A stretch of 6,484 nucleotides of DNA from Lachnospiraceae bacterium. GTDB lineage: Bacteria > Bacillota > Clostridia > Lachnospirales > Lachnospiraceae. The stretch covers positions 1 through 6,484 of the forward strand of contig JAAVAF010000118.1 in NCBI GenBank assembly GCA_014804225.1, read 5' to 3'. Below, piece after piece: positions 1 to 5,047 of this stretch (position 1 is the first letter of the stretch; the number at the start of each line of letters is the position of its first letter). Position numbers and translations under genes: made by a program. Under the pieces are notes generated by a model, which searched no databases, was not told where the DNA came from, and worked only from the letters and a program-made list of their open reading frames with translations.

Positions 1-32
1 AGTCCGGTGGATGATGTGACTAATATTCTCAT
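1..32 (-). CDS. possible 5' end of a divergent gene (partial)
   Basis: On the minus strand an ATG at 32-30 opens a frame reading MRILVTSSTG to the window edge. The hydrophobic strand followed by a Ser/Thr/Gly-rich turn is what one sees at the start of Rossmann-type NAD(P)-binding or flavodoxin-like proteins, but ten residues cannot identify a family. A TATATTTG sequence (minus strand, 44-37), matching the Bacteroidetes -7 consensus, lies only 4 nt upstream of the ATG, so the transcript would be nearly leaderless, and I see no good -33 element. The gene would diverge from the amidohydrolase gene at 135. It could equally be chance. Confidence 0.3.
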   Translation of the reverse strand, partial: MRILVTSSTG

Positions 33-36
33 ACTG

Positions 37-44
37 CAAATATA
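37..44 (-). promoter_or_regulatory. -7 promoter element, minus strand (candidate)
   Basis: The plus strand reads CAAATATA, so the minus strand reads TATATTTG, a full match to the Bacteroidetes -7 consensus TAnnTTTG. It points left towards the possible divergent start at 32. No TTG lies 19-21 nt upstream, so only half of the promoter is supported. Confidence 0.35.
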
Positions 45-64
45 CTGCTTTTAGATTTATTTTC

Positions 65-80
65 TGTTGATATATCAACA
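65..80. promoter_or_regulatory. 16-bp perfect palindrome, candidate operator
   Basis: TGTTGATATATCAACA is its own reverse complement. It sits between the amidohydrolase start (135) and the possible divergent start (32), where a regulator of either gene would bind. The TTG at 67-69 lies 21 nt before GTGGTTTG at 91-98, a poor version of the -33/-7 pair. If that is the rightward promoter, the palindrome covers the -33 element, which would suit a repressor or an overlapping activator site. The palindrome is seen directly; its role is inferred. Confidence 0.45.
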
Positions 81-134
81 ATTCCTAAACGTGGTTTGTT
101 TACTTGTCAGAAACAATTTAACCAAAGACAGATT

Positions 135-1127
135 ATGAAAATAATTGCATTAGAAGAACACGACCATTGGGGCTGCGGTGGCAAAGACAATCCAAGAAGC
201 ATATCCTTACGCACAACAGTTCATGCATCCTGCACCCGCTGATGCTCCGAGTATACCTGACCTTCTTGAGTTAGGAGAGAAACGTATTGCCGAACTCGAT
301 GAAGCCGGTATTGACATGGAAGTTGTGTCATACACCAATCCTACGCAATGGCTTAGTGGTGATGATGCCGTGATACTGGCAAAGCAAGCCAATGATACGC
401 GCTTTCCGAGGCCGTGAAACCCTATCCCGACCGTTTCCGTGCTTTCGCAACACTTCCGTGGAACAATCCGACTGCGGCTGCCGATGAACTGCGGCGTACC
501 GTAAATGAACTGGGATTTGTAGGAACTCTTATATCTGGACGTCCTCAGACTGGAAATGTATTTCTTGATGACAAGATGTATTATCCCGTATGGGAGGCTC
601 TGACAGAACTCGACCTCCCGGTATATATCCATCCCAACTACACCTCCGTTGATGCCGTCAACGCATACTATAAAGGTCTCAACGACCAACTCGACACAAT
701 CCTCAGTTCATACGGCTATGGCTGGCACTACGAGGCCGGTATGCAGGTTATCCGAATGATTCTTGCCGGAGTGTTTGAAAGATTTCCGACTCTGAAAGTC
801 ATTTCGGGACACTGGGGAGAAATGGTGCCGTATTTCCTATATCGTCTCGATCAAATGTTCAAGCCTGAGGTCACCGGACTTTCAGATACGGTTTCAAACA
901 TCTATAAGAAACACGTATGGATTTCGCCCAGCGGTTTATATGACAACGATGCGCTTCAGTTCTGCGTCAACAAACTCGGCATCGACCAACTCGTTTTCTC
1001 GGCAGATTGGCCATACGTTCCGATGACGGATGCCCGTGCTTTCGTAGAAAACGCACCACTCTCCGATATTGACAAAGATAAATTCGCTCACCTTACAGCC
1101 GAAAAACTCCTGCTCATCACGGAATAA
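135..1127 (+). pseudogene. amidohydrolase-2 / ACMSD-like metal-dependent hydrolase or decarboxylase, double frameshift
   Basis: The gene starts at ATG 135 with MKIIALEEH, the usual opening of amidohydrolase-2 (PF04909) TIM-barrel proteins related to ACMSD and gamma-resorcylate decarboxylase. These use a divalent metal to hydrolyse or decarboxylate small cyclic or aromatic acids; the substrate here cannot be told. The frame then breaks twice. At about 159-162 two bases appear lost: CACG where CACACG would continue as EEHTTIGAAVAKTIQEAYPY. At about 399-402 one base appears lost: ACGCG where ACGGCG would give NDTALSEAVKPYPDRF. The losses total 3 nt, so the original protein would be about 331 residues, normal for the family. 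As it stands, translation from 135 stops after about 35 codons. The expected ligands survive: E-x-H in EEH, His at 630-632 (YIHPN), His at 810-812 (GHWGE) and Asp at 1005-1007 (SADWP). It may be a recent pseudogene or a sequence with two indel errors. GTG 178 and GTG 414 open the intact fragments but are probably not true starts. Confidence 0.85.
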
Positions 1128-1146
1128 AGGATATTATTAAAACTTC

Positions 1147-1181
1147 AGCGCAGATAGAGATTTTATTTCTCCATCTGCGCT
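1147..1181 (+). terminator. intrinsic terminator of the amidohydrolase gene
   Basis: A 14-bp stem (AGCGCAGATAGAGA at 1147-1160 against 1168-1181, one A-C mismatch) closes a 7-nt loop TTTTATT. The stem is GC-rich at its base and is followed by a T-rich run (TTGTTCTAT). It begins 19 nt after the stop codon at 1125-1127, the usual position for a factor-independent terminator. Confidence 0.75.
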
Positions 1182-1225
1182 TTGTTCTATATACCGCGAA
1201 ATGTTTGACTTCGATTGTTTGAATT

Positions 1226-1241
1226 GTACCTCAATAGGTAC
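1226..1241. repeat. inverted repeat GTACCT-CAAT-AGGTAC
   Basis: Perfect 6-bp arms around a 4-nt centre, in non-coding sequence 45 nt after the terminator. No T-run follows on either strand, so it is not a terminator; it could be a protein-binding site or a remnant of an element end. Function unknown. Confidence 0.4.
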
Positions 1242-1352
1242 TCAGCCACCAGTGAGGGCTTATGTCCCCATTTTTGCCGATAAAAACAAAAACAGATAGT
1301 AAGTCACAATCGTAACTATCTGAGCATCAATGGAGTAAGTATATATAAACAC

Positions 1353-1384
1353 AAAAAAGCGGTCAAGGAAAGCCCTAACCGCTT
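1353..1384 (-). terminator. intrinsic terminator, minus strand
   Basis: Read on the minus strand, AAGCGGT (1384-1378) pairs with ACCGCTT (1363-1357) around a loop that contains a smaller AGG/CCT pairing, and the stem runs into six T residues (1358-1353). The 7-bp GC-containing stem plus U-tract is a standard intrinsic terminator for leftward transcription. No leftward gene ends just upstream. The only candidate is the tRNA-like 3' end at 1415-1402, so the terminator may be the original tail of a tRNA transcript. Confidence 0.6.
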
Positions 1385-1401
1385 GTAAATCAAAGTGTTT
1401 A

Positions 1402-1415
1402 TTGTGATCCGCCTG
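1402..1415 (-). other. tRNA 3'-end-like fragment, candidate attachment-site (att) scar
   Basis: The minus strand reads CCAGGCGGATCACAA. GCGGATC followed by A has the form of a tRNA acceptor 3' strand plus discriminator base, and CCAG before it fits the end of a T-stem. Beyond that the match fails: the TTCRA T-loop is absent, the base at tRNA position 61 would be T instead of the near-invariant C, and no matching GATCCGC 5' half lies nearby. It is therefore at most a short tRNA tail, such as a tyrosine integrase leaves at the element end away from the intact tRNA. The minus-strand terminator just downstream fits a former tRNA flank. If so, the element lies to the right. Confidence 0.35.
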
Positions 1416-1485
1416 GAGCCGGATAATATCGTTGTTACTAAGTAGTATTCAGAATATTGTAATGCCACACCTTCCGTTGTTCACG

Positions 1486-1504
1486 AATTGTACACGGCAC
1501 AATT
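1486..1504. repeat. inverted repeat AATTGT-N7-ACAATT
   Basis: Perfect 6-bp arms around a 7-nt spacer in non-coding DNA, 88 nt before the -7 element of the DUF2971 gene. It could be an operator or an integrase arm site; nothing in the sequence decides. Confidence 0.3.
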
Positions 1505-1591
1505 TCAATGTTCTTCCCCCATTGTCTCCATTGGGATTACAAAGATACGAAAAATATTTTATTGTCGACCTAACTCTAATAATTTTTTCGC

Positions 1592-1599
1592 TAACTTTG
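1592..1599 (+). promoter_or_regulatory. -7 promoter element of the DUF2971 gene
   Basis: TAACTTTG fits the Bacteroidetes -7 consensus TAnnTTTG and lies 37 nt before ATG 1637, a normal leader length. The nearest upstream TTG (1562-1564) is 27 nt away, too far for the usual 19-21 nt spacing, so the -33 element is weak or absent. That leaves room for a low basal level or activator dependence. Confidence 0.5.
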
Positions 1600-1636
1600 C
1601 AAAAAGTTTACGTTCAACATAATATAAGCAATCAAA

Positions 1637-2710
1637 ATGCCCAAGCAGACCCAGACGTTTAGCATATTCAACCTCCCATCCCGTCTATTTAAATACTATG
1701 GTTATGATACGAAACTTAACGTCAAAAGAATAGGAGGTGAGGTCTATTTGGCTTGTCCTTACGACTTTAATGATCCTTGCGATTGTCAACGAGATGTTAT
1801 TAATAATTCACAACAGCGAGTGGATAGCAAGGGGATGGACTGGCTTAAGCGCAAGATGAAGGAATTAGATTTTAGTGATGTTGAGTGTGACGATCTAGCA
1901 AACAGTTTGTTGGCTAATGATTCCAACGTAAAGCTCATTCATCGGAGAATGCTTGAGAGACTTGGTATTTTGTGTATGACAAGCACTCAATCGGATTCTC
2001 TTATGTGGGGATATTATGCGAATAATGAAGGATTGTGCATAGAGTATGATGTAACTAAGATAGTACGAAATATTGTTATAGGTTACATAAATAAAATGAG
2101 CTTCACTACAACCAGATATCTTTATCAGGATGAGAAATATTTTCAGATTCCCGAACAAAGAACTCCAACATTATGCTCAGATAATCTAAAAAAAGCGAAA
2201 GAAATAATACGAAGAATAGATATCAAAAAAATTACCAATAGATATTTGGCAGAACAGAAAAATGACCTTAATATATTAAATTTTGCAATAAATGTTCTAC
2301 TAAAACGTATTTATGCTCAATCCATAATTTATAATATTTCTCCAGATGGTTCTCCTTCACCATTATTTTTTAACAGGACAGATAAGGCAAGTGAAACAAA
2401 ATATTTTAGAAAAACTAAAACATGGAAGCATGAAGATGAGTTCCGCTTTATTGTATCTTTAGGTGGTCGTTTAGCAATAAATATTGGAAAAGAATGTATT
2501 AAGAATATCTATTTGGGGTGCAATATGTCAAATGAGAGAATTATAGCCATTGCATACCTTATGGCTAAAAATAATCTCAATGCCGGATTATATAAAATGA
2601 GGCGATTAAAAAATTGTGGATTAGCCCCTCAAAGTATTGAATGGACTATTTATAAAGATCATATGGATTTATTTGAAAAACATTTAAATGATAATTTTCC
2701 GGAAGATTAA
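1637..2710 (+). CDS. DUF2971 family protein
   Basis: This 357-residue protein shows the DUF2971 (PF11185) pattern in order: LFKYYG (17-22), the FNDP motif (44-47, PYDFNDPCDC), a core ILCMTS (111-116) running into LMWGYYANNEGLCIEYD (122-138), the C-terminal KTWKHEDEFR (261-270), and IKNIYLGCNMSNE (288-300). These are recognised from memory of the family, whose biochemical role I do not know to be established; the invariant FNDP, MWxxYAxxxxGxCIxxD and KxWxxExEFR residues suggest an active site, not a scaffold. I see no signal peptide or membrane span, so it is probably cytoplasmic. ATG 1637 follows a -7 element by 37 nt, and LFKY lies at the N-terminal position expected. The gene is very AT-rich (the 60 nt from 2281 contain only 13 G/C), unlike the amidohydrolase before it and the ATPase after it, consistent with horizontal transfer. 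It is convergent with the ATPase gene, 17 nt apart. Confidence 0.8.
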   Translation: MPKQTQTFSIFNLPSRLFKYYGYDTKLNVKRIGGEVYLACPYDFNDPCDCQRDVINNSQQRVDSKGMDWLKRKMKELDFSDVECDDLANSLLANDSNVKLIHRRMLERLGILCMTSTQSDSLMWGYYANNEGLCIEYDVTKIVRNIVIGYINKMSFTTTRYLYQDEKYFQIPEQRTPTLCSDNLKKAKEIIRRIDIKKITNRYLAEQKNDLNILNFAINVLLKRIYAQSIIYNISPDGSPSPLFFNRTDKASETKYFRKTKTWKHEDEFRFIVSLGGRLAINIGKECIKNIYLGCNMSNERIIAIAYLMAKNNLNAGLYKMRRLKNCGLAPQSIEWTIYKDHMDLFEKHLNDNFPED

Positions 2711-2722
2711 TTGACGCAATTA
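2708..2722. terminator. small hairpin between convergent genes (weak terminator candidate)
   Basis: TAATTG-ACG-CAATTA forms a 6-bp AT-rich stem with a 3-nt loop, overlapping the stop codon of the DUF2971 gene and lying 6 nt past the end of the ATPase gene. It is the only symmetric element in the 17-nt gap. The stem is weak and lacks a T-run, so termination here is uncertain. Confidence 0.25.
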
Positions 2723-2727
2723 GTATA

Positions 2728-3969
2728 TTAAAATCCACATGATACACAATTGATTCTTATTCGTTTATCCTTATATAACAATTCTTCTTGTTGGTCGTTA
2801 GTTATTACTAGTAGGTTGTCGCAGAGGAGTTCTTCGGCGGCTTCAACGAGGGCATCGAGCTCGCGTTTGCGGGTTTTCTCGGATGACATATCGTAGCACA
2901 CTTGGATTAGTTGCTCAACTTTTGAGCCTTTTCGGGTGACGAAATCAATCTCCTTATCGTTACGAGTGCGATAATAGAAAAGTGTCTGACCGGGAATATA
3001 TCCGCGACGAAGCAACTCCACAAATACTTGGTTCTCCAACAGTCTGCCGAGGTTTTCACTGAGGTTAAAAGCTGTGCTTTGCACAAAACCGTTGTCAACT
3101 ACATATACTTTATTTGGTGCTTTCTTCATCAGTTTCATCTTGTTGTTGAAACGCGGAAGATAGAAGAACAGATACGGCTCTGCCAGATAGTCGCAGAACT
3201 TTTTGGTTGTCGTTACGCTTGACAATCCTAACTCTGTAGCAAGGTCATTTGCCGAAATAGAGTTACAGAAATTTGATAGTAGGTAAGTGGCAAGATTATA
3301 TAAATCGGTCGTATTCCTGACCTTATGGCGCCTGGCAACGTCTTTCAATAGGATGGAATCAAACAGCGTTGAAAGATAGCTTTTGGTGATGTTGCGCGAC
3401 TGTATAGTTTCAGGATAGCCGCCGTTACGCATGTAGTCATCCGCGACAACGATAACCTGAGCCGACTGTTCCTCAAGATTGGGGTTGACATTTTTCCAAC
3501 GCATCGTTTCTTCAAGGCTGAAAGGGAGCATCTCGATCTGAAGATAGCGTCCGGTCAAGACCGTCGCCATTTCACTGCTCAACATCTTGGCATTGCTACC
3601 TGTAATAACCAGATTCTTGCCTCTGCGATATAGCTTATTGACCCTCAAATCCCAATCAGGCAGATTCTGTATCTCATCAAGCAGCAAGTATTCATAGCCC
3701 GGATAGACATCATCAAGCATTCGCATTACCAAATCTTCGTCCCAGTTTTCGAGCAGAAGATTGTCATCAAAATTGAGATATGCGAAATTCTTACCCTGCA
3801 ACATAAGCAATGCGAACACAGACTTTCCGACACGACGAGGTCCCGTAATCAATTTGATCAACGGATTGGCGAGCAATTTTTCAAAATTATATTTTGTATC
3901 CCGCTGCTGGTATGGACGAGCCATCAGCTCATCACGCTCAGCCCTTTGATTGAGGATTATATTTTTCAT
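2728..3969 (-). CDS. AAA_14 / DUF4143 ATPase
   Basis: This 413-residue protein has the standard architecture of the AAA_14 (PF13173) plus DUF4143 (PF13635) group. The N-terminal P-loop ATPase has Walker A GPRRVGKS (43-50), Walker B YLLLDEIQN (94-102; D98, E99), a sensor-like strand VITGSNAKML (121-130) and LTGRY (138-142). A short winged-helix-like region follows (about 225-265, ISANDLATELGLSSVTT). The C-terminal part has the restriction-nuclease-like layout: LLENQVFVELL (310-320), YYRTRNDKEIDFV (332-344), then LIQVCY (354-359). Where an active PD-(D/E)xK enzyme would have E-x-K this one has Q-V-C, so cleavage activity is doubtful. The family is common in Bacteroidetes and its role is largely unknown; DNA-related or defence roles are guesses. 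ATG 3969 is preferred over M16 because the NQRAERDELMARPY leader reads like the conserved N-terminus. It is transcribed alone, convergent with the DUF2971 gene, with a -7 element 21 nt upstream of the start. Confidence 0.88.
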   Translation of the reverse strand: MKNIILNQRAERDELMARPYQQRDTKYNFEKLLANPLIKLITGPRRVGKSVFALLMLQGKNFAYLNFDDNLLLENWDEDLVMRMLDDVYPGYEYLLLDEIQNLPDWDLRVNKLYRRGKNLVITGSNAKMLSSEMATVLTGRYLQIEMLPFSLEETMRWKNVNPNLEEQSAQVIVVADDYMRNGGYPETIQSRNITKSYLSTLFDSILLKDVARRHKVRNTTDLYNLATYLLSNFCNSISANDLATELGLSSVTTTKKFCDYLAEPYLFFYLPRFNNKMKLMKKAPNKVYVVDNGFVQSTAFNLSENLGRLLENQVFVELLRRGYIPGQTLFYYRTRNDKEIDFVTRKGSKVEQLIQVCYDMSSEKTRKRELDALVEAAEELLCDNLLVITNDQQEELLYKDKRIRINCVSCGF

Positions 3970-3972
3970 TTC

Positions 3973-3990
3973 GCAGTCATATTAGACTGC
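3973..3990. promoter_or_regulatory. inverted repeat GCAGTC-N6-GACTGC at the ATPase transcription start
   Basis: Perfect 6-bp arms (3973-3978 and 3985-3990) around ATATTA. It abuts the -7 element and should cover the transcription start and the short leader of the ATPase gene. It could be an operator, or a leader hairpin just before the start codon at 3969. Confidence 0.4.
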
Positions 3991-3997
3991 AAATATA
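3990..3997 (-). promoter_or_regulatory. -7 promoter element of the ATPase gene
   Basis: The minus strand reads TATATTTG, a full match to TAnnTTTG, 20 nt before ATG 3969. No TTTG occurs 19-21 nt upstream; that spacer instead contains the first TTTTATCCA box, which suggests control by a factor bound there. Confidence 0.55.
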
Positions 3998-4002
3998 ATC
4001 AT

Positions 4003-4060
4003 TTTTATCCATTAAATCCGCTGTACTGGATAAAATAGTGCATTTTTTATCCAATAAAAT
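4003..4060. repeat. three TTTTATCCA boxes upstream of the ATPase gene
   Basis: TTTTATCCA occurs at 4003-4011 and 4045-4053 on the plus strand, and TTTTATCCA(G) on the minus strand at 4036-4027 (the plus strand reads TGGATAAAAT). The 4045-4059 copy is the fullest: TTTTAT-CCA-ATAAAA, 6-bp arms around a 3-nt centre. The first copy overlaps the -33/-7 spacer of the ATPase promoter. This arrangement suggests a cooperative operator. The box differs from the TACCAC box of the fic promoter, so a different regulator is implied. Confidence 0.45.
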
Positions 4061-4064
4061 GGTG

Positions 4065-4082
4065 TCTATTCACTAAAATAGA
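4065..4082. repeat. inverted repeat TCTATT-N6-AATAGA
   Basis: Perfect 6-bp arms around CACTAA, between the TTTTATCCA boxes and the end of the 2TM gene. No T-run follows, so it is not a clear terminator for the leftward fic-2TM transcript, which would read through into the ATPase gene unless stopped here. Function unknown. Confidence 0.3.
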
Positions 4083-4134
4083 TAAGAATAGCATACAACC
4101 GACGCTTATTCTTCACAATATATTATTATGGCTG

Positions 4135-5040
4135 TTAAATCGAATAATTCGATATATGAGGTGTCCTGGTATGCACAATTTGCTTAAAGTTTTTCAATCC
4201 CGGATATTTAGGTTCTTCATTTAACTGATATTTAACTACTCCAGTATCATGGATTACTAGACTTCCAATATTGACTAAGAAATCAGGTTTAATCTCTCGT
4301 ATTTTATCTAGTAAAAAATTTAGTATTCTCGTCATTTCAAATGTAAGATCGGCAATCAACATGACGGACGCTTTATATTCTTTTAAATTTTCTTCGTAAT
4401 CAGGATTAAATGAACTTAACTTATAGAATTTGTCAAAGTACATCATCCCCGTAGAATTCTCTTTTAGATGTTCACCAAGCAAATCACTCAAATCCGAGAG
4501 TAGAGATTTCAGATTCTGCATTACCATATTAAAAGAAGCGTATTCGTTAATAGTGATCCTTTTTTCAATATAGGTAATTGCAGAATCTAAAGCATAGTAC
4601 CTTTCGGAAGAAATACGAGTATCTCCTGATACTGCAAGAAAATAAGTCCAATTTTCGTAATCTTTAATGTTCAATATATTGAATAATTCTGTAAAAACAG
4701 GTAAGTAAATCTTTTCAAATAAAGATGGAGTCATAACCTGGTCAGAATTGCGATAAGATTTAAAATATAGAATGATAGGTACTGTTATTATTCCAATAAA
4801 AATTAACGTACTAAAAGATATGGCTGAAAATTCTAATTTTAAGGAAAGACCTTCCGAATTCCAGCTAATCTGTAAAATTGATAATCCCAAACATAATGAA
4901 ATTAGAGTAAAATAAGTCAATATGACTTTTGTTTTACCCCAATTCATAAATAGCCTAAAAATTAGCTCTTTATTATTTCTAAAAAATATAGCTAATTGAG
5001 AATTAGTGATAAGATTCTTTATTTTGTTTATTAGAGCCAT
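4135..5040 (-). CDS. two-transmembrane protein of unknown function, fic partner
   Basis: I do not recognise the family. From ATG 5040 (MALINKIKNLI) the protein has 301 residues. A basic N-terminal stretch (about 1-38) precedes two hydrophobic segments, about 39-58 (VILTYFTLISLCLGLSILQI) and 74-93 (FSTLIFIGIITVPIILYF), joined by a short loop. The remaining 205 or so residues are hydrophilic and mostly helical in appearance (LFNILNIKDYENW, LKSLLSDLSDLLGEHL, FEMTRILNFLLDKIREI), ending in an IHDTGVVKYQL-type strand region. The loop is probably outside and the long C-terminal domain cytoplasmic. The frame stays open up to 5106, but that start would overlap the end of fic; ATG 5040 lies 7 nt after the fic stop and gives a sensible N-terminus. 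The gene is much more AT-rich than fic (17 G/C in the 60 nt from 4681). A small membrane anchor with a cytosolic helical domain recalls 2TM effectors of defence loci, but I see no specific motif. Confidence 0.7.
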   Translation of the reverse strand: MALINKIKNLITNSQLAIFFRNNKELIFRLFMNWGKTKVILTYFTLISLCLGLSILQISWNSEGLSLKLEFSAISFSTLIFIGIITVPIILYFKSYRNSDQVMTPSLFEKIYLPVFTELFNILNIKDYENWTYFLAVSGDTRISSERYYALDSAITYIEKRITINEYASFNMVMQNLKSLLSDLSDLLGEHLKENSTGMMYFDKFYKLSSFNPDYEENLKEYKASVMLIADLTFEMTRILNFLLDKIREIKPDFLVNIGSLVIHDTGVVKYQLNEEPKYPGLKNFKQIVHTRTPHISNYSI

Positions 5041-5047
5041 GATGATA

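Larger units (their letters stand above)
1182..1636. other. 455-nt intergenic region with boundary-like signals, no convincing gene
   Basis: No frame here looks like a conserved protein. Direct observations, left to right: an inverted repeat GTACCT-CAAT-AGGTAC (1226-1241); another, CAGATAGT/ACTATCTG, with a 14-nt loop (1293-1322); a minus-strand terminator hairpin (1353-1384); a tRNA-3'-end-like sequence (1402-1415); an inverted repeat AATTGT/ACAATT (1486-1504); a minus-strand TATCTTTG (1547-1540) that matches the -7 consensus but has no obvious gene after it; and the -7 element of the next gene (1592-1599). The density of inverted repeats beside the tRNA-like fragment would suit the flank of an integration site. 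Confidence 0.5.

Noticed and set aside
207..689. 160-residue minus-strand open frame across the amidohydrolase
   Set aside because: It lies wholly opposite recognisable amidohydrolase codons, so it is a shadow frame; its cysteine- and serine-rich sequence shows no motif.
1190..1310. Minus-strand reading frame ending RYNSNNRSQTFRGI near the terminator
   Set aside because: It is only 37 codons from stop to stop, has no usable start and I cannot name a family. A fragment of a lost gene is possible but unsupported.
1432..1662. 76-codon plus-strand open frame before the DUF2971 gene
   Set aside because: It has no recognisable motif, runs through the promoter region and overlaps the start of the DUF2971 gene in another frame.
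1895..2158. 87-residue minus-strand frame inside the DUF2971 gene
   Set aside because: It is antisense to the conserved DUF2971 core and shows no family resemblance.
2907..3222. Short frames on both strands inside the ATPase gene
   Set aside because: They overlap the well-supported ATPase codons in other frames and have no motifs.
4139..4153. Palindrome ATCGAAT-A-ATTCGAT at the end of the 2TM gene as a terminator
   Set aside because: It overlaps the last codons, the loop would be too small for the full stem, and only TTT follows on the minus strand.
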